Notes: generated by a model not told the origin, from the letters alone. 64,000 bases of DNA from Tenacibaculum skagerrakense (GCF_004345825.1 NZ_SLXM01000011.1:1-64000); one strand, 5' to 3'; counted from the first letter of the stretch, positions 17,041 to 25,552 are shown. Made by a program: numbers and translations.

Positions 17041-18630
17041 TTATTTGAATTCACTCGTAAAGTGAAGTTTAACAGTAGGATATTTACTTTGTGTCATTTG
17101 AATAGTAAAAGCAGAATCGGCTAAGAATACTAATTGACCTTGCTTATCTTTTGCTAAATAACGTTGCTTTACTCTTTTAAACTCTTTGAATTCTTCATTT
17201 TTCTCATCTTCAGGCTGAACCCAACAAGCTTTGTGTACAGCAATATTTTCATAAGAACACTTAGCACCATATTCGTGTTCTAAACGATATTGAATTACTT
17301 CATATTGAAGCGCACCTACAGTACCGATAATTTTTCTACCGTTCATATCAAGTGTAAATAACTGAGCAACACCTTCGTCCATTAATTGGTCTAAACCTTT
17401 ATATAATTGTTTAGCTTTTAAAGGGTCAGCATTATTCACATAACGGAAATGTTCTGGAGAGAAACTAGGAATTCCTTTGAAGTTTAATTTTTCTCCTTCT
17501 GTAAGTGTATCTCCAATTTTAAAGTTACCAGTATCGTGTAAACCTACAATGTCACCAGCAAAAGATTCTTCAACAATCTCTTTCTTTTCTGCAAAGAATG
17601 CGTTAGGACTAGAAAATTTCACTTTTTTATTGTGGCGGACATGTAAATAAGGTGTGTTTCTTTTGAATGTTCCAGATACAATTTTCACAAAGGCTAATCG
17701 GTCTCTGTGTTTTGGATCCATATTCGCATGTATTTTAAATACAAATCCAGTTAGTTTTTCTTCTTTGGCATCAACCAATCTTGAGTCAGACATCTTTGGT
17801 TGAGGATTCGGAGCAATATCAATAAAACAATCCAACAATTCTTTTACACCAAAGTTATTTAATGCCGAACCAAAAAATACAGGTTGTAACTGACCTTCAT
17901 CGTATTCTTTCTTGTTGAAATCTGGATACACTTCATATACCATTTCTAATTCTTCTCTTAGGGTATTCGCAGAAGTTTCTCCAACAAGTTTATCTAATTC
18001 AGGGGTGTTTATATCATCAAATTCAACACCAGCCGAAATAGTTTGCTTATTGTCGCCAGAAAAAATATTGATTTTCTTTTCCCAAATATTGTAAATTCCT
18101 TTAAAATCATACCCCATACCAATAGGGAAACTTAATGGTGTAACTCTTAATCCAAGTTTTTGTTCTACTTCATCTAATAAGTCGAATGCATCCTTTCCTT
18201 CACGATCTAACTTATTGATGAAAACAATCATTGGAATATTTCGCATTCTACAAACTTCAACTAATTTTTCAGTTTGCTCCTCAACCCCTTTAGCCACGTC
18301 GATAACTACAATTACACTATCAACCGCAGTTAATGTTCTAAAAGTATCTTCAGCAAAATCCTTGTGACCAGGAGTATCAAGAATGTTGATTTTTTTATCT
18401 CTATAATTGAATGCTAATACAGAAGTAGCTACCGAAATACCACGTTGACGCTCAATCTCCATAAAATCGGAAGTAGCACCTTTTTTAATTTTGTTACTTT
18501 TTACTGCACCAGCTTCCTGAATTGCTCCACCAAATAACAATAATTTTTCAGTTAAGGTAGTTTTACCAGCATCGGGGTGAGATATAATTCCGAATGTTCT
18601 TCTTTTCTGTATTTCTTTTAAAAAACTCAT
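17041..18630 (-). CDS. prfC: Peptide chain release factor 3
   Basis: 529 residues, the normal RF3 length. G-domain motifs are intact: SHPDAGKTT (residues 17-25), DTPGHKDF, NKLDRE; the RQRGISVATSV switch and RF3-specific C-terminal segments (FSPEHFRYVNNADPLKAK, GTVGALQYEVIQYRLEHEYG) follow. RF3 is the GTPase that recycles RF1/RF2 from the ribosome. First gene of a three-gene operon driven by the promoter at 18649-18679. Confidence 0.97.
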   Translation of the reverse strand: MSFLKEIQKRRTFGIISHPDAGKTTLTEKLLLFGGAIQEAGAVKSNKIKKGATSDFMEIERQRGISVATSVLAFNYRDKKINILDTPGHKDFAEDTFRTLTAVDSVIVVIDVAKGVEEQTEKLVEVCRMRNIPMIVFINKLDREGKDAFDLLDEVEQKLGLRVTPLSFPIGMGYDFKGIYNIWEKKINIFSGDNKQTISAGVEFDDINTPELDKLVGETSANTLREELEMVYEVYPDFNKKEYDEGQLQPVFFGSALNNFGVKELLDCFIDIAPNPQPKMSDSRLVDAKEEKLTGFVFKIHANMDPKHRDRLAFVKIVSGTFKRNTPYLHVRHNKKVKFSSPNAFFAEKKEIVEESFAGDIVGLHDTGNFKIGDTLTEGEKLNFKGIPSFSPEHFRYVNNADPLKAKQLYKGLDQLMDEGVAQLFTLDMNGRKIIGTVGALQYEVIQYRLEHEYGAKCSYENIAVHKACWVQPEDEKNEEFKEFKRVKQRYLAKDKQGQLVFLADSAFTIQMTQSKYPTVKLHFTSEFK

Positions 18631-18648
18631 CTATAAAATTTGAAGTGG

Positions 18649-18679
18649 CAAAGATAGTTTTTAAAAGAAAAAGAGCCAA
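18649..18679 (-). promoter_or_regulatory. Bacteroidota-type promoter of prfC operon
   Basis: On the minus strand TATCTTTG (complement of 18649-18656) matches the -7 consensus TAnnTTTG, and TTG (complement of 18677-18679) lies 20 bases upstream as the -33 element. The start site would be near 18642, 12 bases before the prfC ATG. Confidence 0.75.
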
Positions 18680-18717
18680 GTATCTATTACTGTATGTATG
18701 AGAATGATTTAGTTGTA

Positions 18718-19437
18718 TTATTTCACAACTTCAATTTTCATTGGAATATCAATTATAGGCCATTCACTCGTGCCTGTTTTTACTTTTGATATCTTTCTTA
18801 TTGTGGAAAATCCAGAAATAACTTCACCAAAAACAGTATAATCTCCATCTAAATGTGGTGCTCCTCTTTTATCACTAATAATGTAAAAGTTAAAAGGATT
18901 TGATTTCTTATACGGATTATAATCCAACTGACGTGCCAATGCCAAAGAACCATATACATGCTTTCGGTGATTTAAAATTTCATTCGGAATCCTGTAGTTT
19001 TTGTACTTGTTTTTGATGTCTGTAGATTCTTGTCCGTCTGATTCACCACCTTGAATAGCCATTTCTTTAGCTATCCTATGAAAAACGGTAGTATTAAAGT
19101 AACCGATTTTAGTTAAGAATATAAAACTAGCTCTATGTAAAGGTGTTTCCTCAAATAATCTAAGCTTAATATTACCAAACTTTGTTTTAATGAGTACTTG
19201 AGTTTCTTTGTTTTGTTTGCCGTATTCCGTTAGAAAAGCAGTAACGTTTTTATGATTTAAACTGTCCCAGGCTTTAATTACAGGTTCTTCTACTTTCTGA
19301 ATTATTTTTTCAACGGAGTCAACTTTTTGTTCGATAATTTTTTTAGGAGGAACTTCTTTTTCTTTTTTAGGAGCTTCCTTGCAATTGTAAATGAATAAGG
19401 TAGTTGATAAAAAGATAAGAGTTCTCAATAATTTCAT
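18718..19437 (-). CDS. Cyclophilin-type peptidylprolyl isomerase lipoprotein
   Basis: 239 residues. N-terminal lipoprotein signal (LFIYNCKE, lipid-modified Cys19), a Lys/Glu-rich tether (residues 20-50), then a cyclophilin domain (FGNIKLRLFEETPLHR, GYFNTTVFHRIAKEMAIQGG, YGSLALARQLDYNP, FNFYIISDKRG, LDGDYTVFGEV). The usual Gln-Phe-Phe-Ile strand is FNFYIIS and the active-site Trp region is altered (HLDGDYTVFG lacks the Trp), so activity may differ from the cytosolic fusion. Predicted periplasmic folding factor. Confidence 0.88.
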   Translation of the reverse strand: MKLLRTLIFLSTTLFIYNCKEAPKKEKEVPPKKIIEQKVDSVEKIIQKVEEPVIKAWDSLNHKNVTAFLTEYGKQNKETQVLIKTKFGNIKLRLFEETPLHRASFIFLTKIGYFNTTVFHRIAKEMAIQGGESDGQESTDIKNKYKNYRIPNEILNHRKHVYGSLALARQLDYNPYKKSNPFNFYIISDKRGAPHLDGDYTVFGEVISGFSTIRKISKVKTGTSEWPIIDIPMKIEVVK

Positions 19438-19461
19438 GTAAAAAAAGATTTAAATGAGCCA

Positions 19462-19469
19462 CAAATATA
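19462..19469 (-). promoter_or_regulatory. -7 promoter element of the cyclophilin lipoprotein gene
   Basis: On the minus strand TATATTTG matches TAnnTTTG; the ATG at 19437 lies 24 bases downstream. No TTG at the expected -33 distance. Confidence 0.5.
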
Positions 19470-19505
19470 GTTTATGTATCTATAAGAATGATTTATGAGG
19501 AATAT

Positions 19506-19535
19506 TTTGTGAGCGTTACTATTTTAGTACATTTG
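19506..19535 (+). promoter_or_regulatory. Promoter of idi-queD-manA operon
   Basis: TTTG at 19506-19509 (-33), 18-base spacer, TACATTTG at 19528-19535 (-7). The last G is only 7 bases before the idi ATG at 19543, so the leader would be 0-3 bases. Confidence 0.72.
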
Positions 19536-19542
19536 TCTTTAT

Positions 19543-20073
19543 ATGATAGAAAATGTAATTTTAGTAGACGAGCAAGATAATGAAGTAGGTTTCATGGAAA
19601 AGATTGAAGCTCATGAAAAAGCACTATTACACAGAGCTTTTTCAGTTTTTGTGTTTAATGATAACAATGAATTGATGCTTCAGCAAAGAGCAAAAGGAAA
19701 ATATCATTCTCCTTTGTTATGGACTAATACATGCTGTTCTCATCAAAGAAAAGGTGAATCTAATATTGCTGCAGGTAAAAGAAGATTACAAGAAGAAATG
19801 GGATTTACGTGCGAGTTAGAAGAGGTATTTTCGTTTATTTACAAAGCACCATTTGATAATGGTTTAACAGAACATGAATTAGATCACGTAATGGTTGGAA
19901 CTTATAATGGTGAGCCACATATCAATCCTGAAGAAGTTGAAAGTTATAAATGGATGTCTTTAGAAGATGTAAAAAGAGACATTGAAAATAATCCAATGCA
20001 TTACACCGCTTGGTTTAAAATTATTTTTGAAAAATCGTACGAGAAAATAGCTAACTTTAATTCTAAGAAATAA
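19543..20073 (+). CDS. idi: Isopentenyl-diphosphate delta-isomerase type 1
   Basis: 176 residues. Nudix-fold type 1 isomerase interconverting IPP and DMAPP in the cytosol. Diagnostic parts: the metal/active-site region WTNTCCSHQRKGE (active-site Cys) and AAGKRRLQEEMGF (Nudix-like box), plus ELDHVMVG and the Glu-rich NPEEVESYKWMS. First gene of the idi-queD-manA operon; its TAA is followed immediately by the ATG of queD. Confidence 0.95.
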   Translation: MIENVILVDEQDNEVGFMEKIEAHEKALLHRAFSVFVFNDNNELMLQQRAKGKYHSPLLWTNTCCSHQRKGESNIAAGKRRLQEEMGFTCELEEVFSFIYKAPFDNGLTEHELDHVMVGTYNGEPHINPEEVESYKWMSLEDVKRDIENNPMHYTAWFKIIFEKSYEKIANFNSKK

Positions 20074-20487
20074 ATGCCTAGAGTTACAGTACATAGAAAA
20101 GCACATTTTAATTCAGCACACCGATTGTATCGAAAAGATTGGTCGGATGAAAAGAATTTTGAAGTTTTTAATAAATGTAGCAATCCTAATTTTCATGGTC
20201 ATAATTATGAACTTATCGTTTCATTAACTGGAGAAATAGATGAAGAAACAGGTTATGTGTATGACTTAGGAAAATTAAAACAAATAATTAAAGAAGAGGT
20301 AGAAGAGCCTTTTGATCATAAAAATTTAAACCTTGAAGTTGAAGAATTCAAGAATTTAAATCCAACTGCTGAAAATATTTCAGTAGTTATATACAATAAG
20401 TTGCGTACTATTATTCCTAATACGTTGGATATAAAAATTACGTTATACGAAACACCTAGAAATTTTGTAACCTATTCTGGTAAGTAA
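20074..20487 (+). CDS. queD: 6-carboxytetrahydropterin synthase (QueD/PTPS family)
   Basis: 137 residues. Zinc-binding His residues in AHFNSAHRL and FHGHNYEL, catalytic Cys in NKCSNPNFHGH, DLGKLK, FDHKNLN (His), NPTAENIS and the C-terminal YETPRNFVTY Glu are all present. QueD makes 6-carboxy-tetrahydropterin for queuosine; related pyruvoyl-type enzymes exist, but Cys-based signature favours QueD. No spacer to idi upstream or manA downstream (stop and start codons abut). Confidence 0.9.
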   Translation: MPRVTVHRKAHFNSAHRLYRKDWSDEKNFEVFNKCSNPNFHGHNYELIVSLTGEIDEETGYVYDLGKLKQIIKEEVEEPFDHKNLNLEVEEFKNLNPTAENISVVIYNKLRTIIPNTLDIKITLYETPRNFVTYSGK

Positions 20488-21468
20488 ATGCAAAAACTAA
20501 ATCAATTTTTAAAGTTTGAACCTATTCTAAAAGAGAAAATCTGGGGAGGTGAAAAACTTGCTACTCTTTTAAAGAAGCAAACCAATAAAAAAAATATTGG
20601 AGAAAGCTGGGAAGTGTCTGATGTTGAAGGAGATACTTCTGAGGTTGTTAATGGTGATTGTAAAGGCAAGAATTTAAAAGAATTAATAGCAGAATTTAAA
20701 GGTGATTTAGTAGGAGAAAAAGTTTTTAAAAGTTTTGGTACTAAGTTTCCTCTTCTTATTAAGTTTATTGATGCTAAAGAGGCTTTAAGTATACAATTGC
20801 ATCCTAATGATGAGCTAGCAATGAAGCGTCACAATTCGTTTGGGAAAACAGAAATGTGGTATATCATGCAAGCGGATGATAAAGCAAATTTGATTGTAGG
20901 TTTTCAAAAAGATAGTAATAAAGAAGAATATCTTCATCACTTAGAAAATAAATCACTTTTAGAAATCCTTAATGTTGATGAAGTTAGCAAAGGAGATGTT
21001 TATTTTATTCCAACGGGAAGAGTTCATGCGATTGGAGCAGGAGTACTGTTAGCTGAAATTCAGCAGACCTCAGATATTACGTATCGTGTGTATGATTGGG
21101 ATCGACAAGATGATCAAGGAAATTATCGTGATTTGCATACCGATCTAGCTTTAGATGCTATTGATTACAAAGCAGAAAAAAAATACACAACTAGTTATTC
21201 TAAACAAGAAAATAAGAGTTCTGAAATTGTTTCATGCCCATATTTTACTACTAACGTGTTACCTGTAAATGGAAAAATTGCGTTAAATCACAATGATAAA
21301 GATAGCTTTGTGATTTATATGTGTGTAGAAGGAGAAGTTACTCTATCAAATGAATTTACCACTGAAACGATAGCATTAGGTGAAACTATTTTAATTCCAG
21401 CTTCAATCAAGGAATTTTCAATTACTTCTTCTGTGAAGTCAGAATTATTAGAGGTATATATACAGTAA
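20488..21468 (+). CDS. manA: Type I mannose-6-phosphate isomerase
   Basis: 326 residues, the short bacterial class (about 320). Zinc site motifs SIQLHPNDELA, KTEMWYI and the PTGRVHAIGAG segment with His, plus EIQQTSDITYRVYDWDR, are clear. It interconverts fructose-6-phosphate and mannose-6-phosphate, feeding GDP-mannose and surface glycans. Last gene of the operon, ended by a strong terminator. Confidence 0.94.
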   Translation: MQKLNQFLKFEPILKEKIWGGEKLATLLKKQTNKKNIGESWEVSDVEGDTSEVVNGDCKGKNLKELIAEFKGDLVGEKVFKSFGTKFPLLIKFIDAKEALSIQLHPNDELAMKRHNSFGKTEMWYIMQADDKANLIVGFQKDSNKEEYLHHLENKSLLEILNVDEVSKGDVYFIPTGRVHAIGAGVLLAEIQQTSDITYRVYDWDRQDDQGNYRDLHTDLALDAIDYKAEKKYTTSYSKQENKSSEIVSCPYFTTNVLPVNGKIALNHNDKDSFVIYMCVEGEVTLSNEFTTETIALGETILIPASIKEFSITSSVKSELLEVYIQ

Positions 21469-21502
21469 AAAGCTCGAGATTTTAATGCCCCGAGCTTTTT
21501 AA
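21467..21502 (+). terminator. Terminator of idi-queD-manA
   Basis: A perfect 10-bp stem AAAAAGCTCG (21467-21476) / CGAGCTTTTT (21491-21500) with a 14-base loop; the stem begins inside the manA stop codon. Confidence 0.9.
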
Positions 21503-21646
21503 CAAACAAACCAAATTAACTTACAAAAGAATCTATTCAAACTTAAAAGGTTTATAATCAGCGGCAAAACCAAGTCCGTAGTTTAAGTGTTAAAGTTTTA
21601 CCTTTTTAACATTTATTCAATTCTATTTTCAGAATATGGAAATATG

Positions 21647-21654
21647 TATCTTTG
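21647..21654 (+). promoter_or_regulatory. -7 promoter element of kdsB
   Basis: TATCTTTG matches TAnnTTTG and ends 21 bases before the preferred kdsB ATG at 21676. The alternative TTG start at 21652 lies inside this element, which argues against it. The 175 bases before it, after manA, hold nothing else I can name. Confidence 0.65.
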
Positions 21655-21675
21655 AGCTATTCTAATTCACATTTT

Positions 21676-22416
21676 ATGAAAATCATTGCGATGATTCCAG
21701 CTCGTTATAATGCGAGTCGATTCCCAGGAAAACTATTGAAAGATTTAGGAGGTAAATCGGTAATTGTAAGAACCTATGAAAGTGCTGTTCAAACTAAATT
21801 GTTTGATGAAGTTTATGTAGTTACAGATTCTGATGTTATTTTCTCGGAAATAGAAAATGTAGGAGGAAAGGTGATTATGAGTAAAAAAGAACATGAATGT
21901 GGTTCTGATCGTATTGCTGAGGCTGTTGAAAATATGGATGTAGATATTGTTGTGAATGTTCAAGGTGATGAACCTTTTATAGATAAAGTATCTTTAGAAA
22001 AGTTAATCAACGTTTTTCATCTAGATACAAATAAAGAAATTGATTTAGCATCGCTGAAAGTAAAAATGACTCAAAAAGAGGAGATTCAAAATCCTAATAA
22101 TGTAAAGGTTATTACCGATATTAATAACTTTGCAATCTATTTTTCTAGGTCAGTAATTCCTTATCATAGAGATCAAGATATTAAAGCGACTTATTATAAA
22201 CATAAAGGTGTATATGCATTTAGAAAGGAAGCTTTAATGGATTTTTATACCACACCGATGACTCCTTTAGAAGCTATAGAAAAGATTGAAGCTATTCGTT
22301 ATTTAGAGGTAGGGAAAAAAATTAAGATGATTGAAACTTCAGTAGAATCAATCGGAATTGATACTCCTGCAGATTTAGAAAAAGCACTTAAAATTATTAG
22401 AAATGATGTACAGTAA
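21676..22416 (+). CDS. kdsB: 3-deoxy-manno-octulosonate cytidylyltransferase
   Basis: 246 residues. KdsB activates KDO with CTP for lipopolysaccharide inner core. Motifs [49 protein letters not shown] and [18 protein letters not shown] are typical. The frame is open from a TTG at 21652, but [11 protein letters not shown] is the conserved start. Overlaps the next gene by 14 bases; first of three coupled genes (kdsB, HAD, CAT-like). Confidence 0.95.
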   Translation: MKIIAMIPARYNASRFPGKLLKDLGGKSVIVRTYESAVQTKLFDEVYVVTDSDVIFSEIENVGGKVIMSKKEHECGSDRIAEAVENMDVDIVVNVQGDEPFIDKVSLEKLINVFHLDTNKEIDLASLKVKMTQKEEIQNPNNVKVITDINNFAIYFSRSVIPYHRDQDIKATYYKHKGVYAFRKEALMDFYTTPMTPLEAIEKIEAIRYLEVGKKIKMIETSVESIGIDTPADLEKALKIIRNDVQ

Positions 22417-23098
22417 TATTAAAGTAATAGCTTTTGATGCAGATGATACTTTGTGGGTAAATGAAACGTATTTTAGAGATGCTGAAAATGAGTTCGCAAA
22501 ACTCTTAAATGATTATGAAACCGAGAACAAAATTCACCAAGAGTTATTTAAAAAAGAAATTGAGAACTTAAAAATTTACGGCTATGGTGTAAAAGGTTTT
22601 ATGCTTTCAATGATTGAAAGTGCCTTAGAATTATCTAATAATCAAATTGAAACAAATTTAATCAATAAGATAATAGATATTGGTAAAGACATGTTAGAAA
22701 AGCCAATTGAATTATTGAATGGAGTAGAAGAGGTGTTACAGAAGCTACATGGAAAATACAAATTAATTGTTGCGACTAAAGGAGATTTACTGGATCAGGA
22801 AAGAAAATTAGAGAGATCTGGAATTCTTAAATATTTTCATCACGTAGAAGTTATGAGCGAGAAGAAAGTTCCAGATTATCAAAAATTAATAGGACATTTA
22901 GATATTCATCCTTCAGAGTTATTAATGATAGGGAATTCATTAAAGTCAGATGTTTTACCACTAATCGAGTTAGGCGCTTCTGCAGTTCATATTCCATTTC
23001 ATACCACTTGGGCTCATGAAGAGGTAAATGAAAAACAAGCGCTAAATAAAGATTTTAAAACGCTGTCTTCTATAGATGAAATTTTAGAGTTCTTATAA
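22403..23098 (+). CDS. HAD-family hydrolase
   Basis: 231 residues. HAD motif I FDADDTLW (nucleophile Asp), motif II IVATKGD, Lys in KKVPDYQKL and motif [20 protein letters not shown]. Helical cap between. Phosphatase-like; the substrate is not readable from sequence. Starts inside the kdsB end (ATGATG at 22403/22406) and its TAA shares one base with the next ATG, so it is co-translated; a role in sugar-phosphate (KDO) metabolism is possible but KdsC is a different, shorter HAD type. Confidence 0.85.
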   Translation: MMYSNIKVIAFDADDTLWVNETYFRDAENEFAKLLNDYETENKIHQELFKKEIENLKIYGYGVKGFMLSMIESALELSNNQIETNLINKIIDIGKDMLEKPIELLNGVEEVLQKLHGKYKLIVATKGDLLDQERKLERSGILKYFHHVEVMSEKKVPDYQKLIGHLDIHPSELLMIGNSLKSDVLPLIELGASAVHIPFHTTWAHEEVNEKQALNKDFKTLSSIDEILEFL

Positions 23099-23727
23099 TG
23101 AAGAAATATTTAGATATTGAGAATTGGAATCGAAAAGAATTGTTTCAGCATTTTAGAACTTTAGAAAATCCAAGTTTTGCCATAACAGCGAATGTTGATG
23201 TAACAAAAGTCTATAATTTTGCTTCAAAAAGTGAAATCTCTTTTTTTGTAATTTATTTACATGCCTGTTTAAAAGCTCTAAATTCCGTTGAAAATTTTAA
23301 ATATAGAATTGAGGATGATGTAGTAGTTATATATGATACAATTCATGCTTCAGCTACTATTTTGAGAGAGGATAAAACATTTGGTTTTTCTTTTATTGAT
23401 TTTGATGAAGACTTAAAAGTATTCAATAAGAATTTTTTAGAAGAGAAAGAAAGGATTATCAACAGTACAAACTTATTTCCCCCAAAATATTCTTTAGGAT
23501 GTATTCATTGTTCAGCGCTGCCTTGGATTCATTTTACAGGACATAAAGAACCGGTTTCTGGAAATAAAAACGACAGTGTTCCCCAACTTGCTTTTGGAAA
23601 AATAGAGAATCAAGGGAATTCAATTATAATGCCAGTAGCTATAAATGTTAATCATGCTTTAGTTGATGGATATCATGTAGGTCAGTTTTTTGAAAATTTT
23701 CAGATTGAATTAGATAAAATGGTTTAA
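23098..23727 (+). CDS. Chloramphenicol acetyltransferase-like (CAT, type A) protein
   Basis: 209 residues, the size of CatA enzymes. The catalytic His box is present as NHALVDGYHVG (His186, Asp190; CAT consensus HHxxxDG), with the ARIEDD-like KYRIEDDVVVIYDTIHAS and GFSFIDFDED strands before it. Chromosomal position in an operon with kdsB, and no resistance-cassette signs, suggest a housekeeping or uncharacterised acyltransferase rather than acquired drug resistance. Confidence 0.82.
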   Translation: MKKYLDIENWNRKELFQHFRTLENPSFAITANVDVTKVYNFASKSEISFFVIYLHACLKALNSVENFKYRIEDDVVVIYDTIHASATILREDKTFGFSFIDFDEDLKVFNKNFLEEKERIINSTNLFPPKYSLGCIHCSALPWIHFTGHKEPVSGNKNDSVPQLAFGKIENQGNSIIMPVAINVNHALVDGYHVGQFFENFQIELDKMV

Positions 23728-23732
23728 TTTTG
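23705..23732 (+). promoter_or_regulatory. Promoter inside the 3' end of the CAT-like gene
   Basis: TTG at 23705-23707, 17-base spacer, TAATTTTG at 23725-23732; the ATG at 23748 lies 15 bases downstream. The -7 box overlaps the CAT-like stop codon (TAA at 23725-23727). Confidence 0.7.
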
Positions 23733-23747
23733 CTAAAAATTATTATT

Positions 23748-24014
23748 ATGGCAAGTGTTAAAAATTTAAAGAAAGACATCAACTATACTTTAGGAGATAT
23801 TATCGGAGAATGTAATGTATGGGAATTAGAAAACCCTAATGAAGATGCATCAAAATCTCAAGCAATTATAGATGAAGCTATCTCAACATTTGATGAATTA
23901 ATTGCTAAAGTTCATGTAAAAGACGTTGAAAATAAAAAAGCACATTTTAAGTCTATAAATGCAGAGCTAGAAACAAGAGCTAATGCTTTAGTAGGTAAGT
24001 TAAACGCTTTATAA
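23748..24014 (+). CDS. Small helical cytosolic protein of unknown function
   Basis: 88 residues from MASVKNLKKDINYTLGDII; the frame is open from 23730, but that start lies within the -7 element, so 23748 is preferred. Mostly predicted helix, acidic (ENPNEDASKSQAI, KAHFKSINAELETR). No motif I recognise. Own promoter and own terminator mark it as a real, separately expressed gene. Confidence 0.75.
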   Translation: MASVKNLKKDINYTLGDIIGECNVWELENPNEDASKSQAIIDEAISTFDELIAKVHVKDVENKKAHFKSINAELETRANALVGKLNAL

Positions 24015-24033
24015 AATGTAATGTTTTATGTGT

Positions 24034-24070
24034 AAAAAGTCAATTTTGTTAACAAATTGACTTTTTTTTT
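24034..24070 (+). terminator. Terminator after the 88-residue gene
   Basis: AAAAAGTCAATTTTGTT (24034-24050) pairs with AACAAATTGACTTTTT (24051-24066) with one bulge, followed by more T. Confidence 0.85.
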
Positions 24071-24136
24071 GTTATTACTTTAACAAAATGTACAAAACAT
24101 TTTTGTATATTTAATTCGAAATTTTAATTCCCTATT

Positions 24137-24337
24137 ATGCCAAGAGCAATGTTCGAGTATACTAAAGTTGTACTCCAAAAAGTTAGCTTCAATGCAGAAT
24201 TGTTTTGTAAAGAACTTGAAAAGGCTGTAAAGAGATTATTACCATACGAGGTTAAAGAACTAGAGATTTGGTTACGAAAATTTACAGCGAATAAGCCAGA
24301 ATTATATGTTTGTATGGCTGTTGTCAATAAAAATTAA
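24137..24337 (+). CDS. Small conserved-looking protein, unknown function
   Basis: 66 residues, starting MPRAMFEYTKVVLQKVSF. Helical, basic and amphipathic (FCKELEKAVKRLLPYEVKEL), ending LYVCMAVVNKN. It has terminators on both sides and so its own transcription unit. I believe similar small proteins occur across flavobacteria but cannot name a family. An opposite-strand frame (24124-24327) covers the same bases; this strand is preferred because of the start context and the terminator that follows. Confidence 0.65.
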   Translation: MPRAMFEYTKVVLQKVSFNAELFCKELEKAVKRLLPYEVKELEIWLRKFTANKPELYVCMAVVNKN

Positions 24338-24351
24338 CATTATAAATTAAA

Positions 24352-24387
24352 GAAAAAAAAGAAGCATTTTAAATGCTTCTTTTTTTA
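24352..24387. terminator. Bidirectional terminator between convergent genes
   Basis: GAAGCATTT (24361-24369) and AAATGCTTC (24371-24379) form an almost perfect palindrome flanked by A7+ and T7 runs, usable from both sides. Confidence 0.92.
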
Positions 24388-24840
24388 TCTTCTTCTTTCC
24401 ATTCTTCTGTTTTTAAGACGTTCCATTAAACGTCTATTAAACTCATGCTCAGCTATTTCTAATAATAATATTTTCTTTGCAGGCAAAAACTCAATTAAAC
24501 TATTATGAAATTGGATTTTATTATCATATAGTGCTTTTCTAACTTCTTGTAGTTTAGATAAGTAGGTTTCAGCCTCTTTGTCACTAATTTTTTCTATTCC
24601 ACCAGCTTCTTTTACCTTTTTTCTAATCTCTTTTTTTTCTTTCTGAATAAGACTAAGATTAGTGTCTTCAAATTTATTGTAGATAGGCCAAAACTTTGCA
24701 GCTTCAGTTTCATTTAGATTTAATTTCTCTGTAATAAAGGCTATTTTAAAGGCCTTTATTTTAGGATTTCCAGGTCCTCTTTGCGCATTAACTTTAAAGG
24801 TTAAAAGGCATAAGGTTGTTAAGAGTACTATTCTTTTCAT
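24385..24840 (-). CDS. Secreted helical Spy/CpxP-like 'sensor of ECF sigma factor' protein
   Basis: 151 residues: signal peptide to VNAQR (residue 20), then all-helical, highly charged sequence (KLNLNETEAAKFWPIYNKFED, KEIRKKVKEAGG) ending in an Arg-rich tail (ERLKNRRMERRR). The LTxxxxxxFWPIYN segment is typical of the small periplasmic proteins that accompany ECF sigma factors in flavobacteria. Third gene of sigma/membrane regulator/secreted protein operon; likely periplasmic and involved in sensing or chaperoning. Confidence 0.8.
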   Translation of the reverse strand: MKRIVLLTTLCLLTFKVNAQRGPGNPKIKAFKIAFITEKLNLNETEAAKFWPIYNKFEDTNLSLIQKEKKEIRKKVKEAGGIEKISDKEAETYLSKLQEVRKALYDNKIQFHNSLIEFLPAKKILLLEIAEHEFNRRLMERLKNRRMERRR

Positions 24841-24865
24841 TTGCTTTTGTGTTTACAAAAAGTAA

Positions 24866-25519
24866 TTATATATCGTTATTGTTTAAATCTATTTCTTCAA
24901 ATTCAATTAAAGTCGAGGTATCAACTGTGTTTAGATAGTCCTCAATATTATCAGTACTTACATTAACTGTAAATTCATCATAATTTAGATCTTCATTAGA
25001 AAGTAATGTTGCTAGTTCATAAGCGTTAGCTTCACCATATCCATTCTGAAACCAAGTTACTATTTCTGCTTCTTTAATTTGAGATTCGGTTTCTTTGGTT
25101 GTTTTAAAAAAGTAAATAGAAACAAAAAGAATTACAGAAGCGGCAGCTGTTGCAGGTATAAACTTCTTTATTTTTTGATATAAAGAGATTACTTTTACTT
25201 CTTTACTATCAGTGTTTTCTAGCTTTATTTTATCAAAGATTGAATCTTCTAATGAATCAAAATAACCTTGTGGTACTCCTAAATCTGTTTTCTTAGGTAA
25301 AGTAATTTCAGGAATTCGTTCAATAAGGTCGTTTTCAAGTTTTTCAAAATAATTTTCTGGTGTTTTTAATCCATTTTTATCAGGAAAACTGCTAGCTATC
25401 TGATTATTTAGAATTTCATTTTCTAATTCATTAAAATAGTTTTCAGGTATCGTAAAGCCATGCTGCTTACCAACCTTGTAGTTTAAAAACTCGATACTAT
25501 TTTTCAAATTATTTTCCAT
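24866..25519 (-). CDS. Single-pass membrane anti-sigma-like regulator
   Basis: 217 residues with one transmembrane helix at about 112-130 (IPATAAASVILFVSIYFF). The cytoplasmic N-terminus contains three copies of a short motif: IPENYFNELENEI, TPENYFEKLENDL and VPQGYFDSLEDSI. The acidic C-terminus is outside. Position between a sigma factor and a secreted sensor-like protein argues for anti-sigma activity, although no zinc (ZAS) motif is present. 25 and 33 bases from its neighbours. Confidence 0.78.
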   Translation of the reverse strand: MENNLKNSIEFLNYKVGKQHGFTIPENYFNELENEILNNQIASSFPDKNGLKTPENYFEKLENDLIERIPEITLPKKTDLGVPQGYFDSLEDSIFDKIKLENTDSKEVKVISLYQKIKKFIPATAAASVILFVSIYFFKTTKETESQIKEAEIVTWFQNGYGEANAYELATLLSNEDLNYDEFTVNVSTDNIEDYLNTVDTSTLIEFEEIDLNNNDI

Positions 25520-25552
25520 CTCTATTCTAAGACTCTTTATTTTATAAAAGGT

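Noticed and set aside
23098..23727. Acquired antibiotic resistance (cat) gene
   Set aside because: Coupled to kdsB and a HAD gene by overlap, base composition like its neighbours, no mobile element nearby.
24124..24327. 67-codon minus-strand frame opposite the 66-residue small gene
   Set aside because: Low-complexity Ser/Asn-rich translation; the plus-strand frame has a better start, a helical protein and a terminator right after it.
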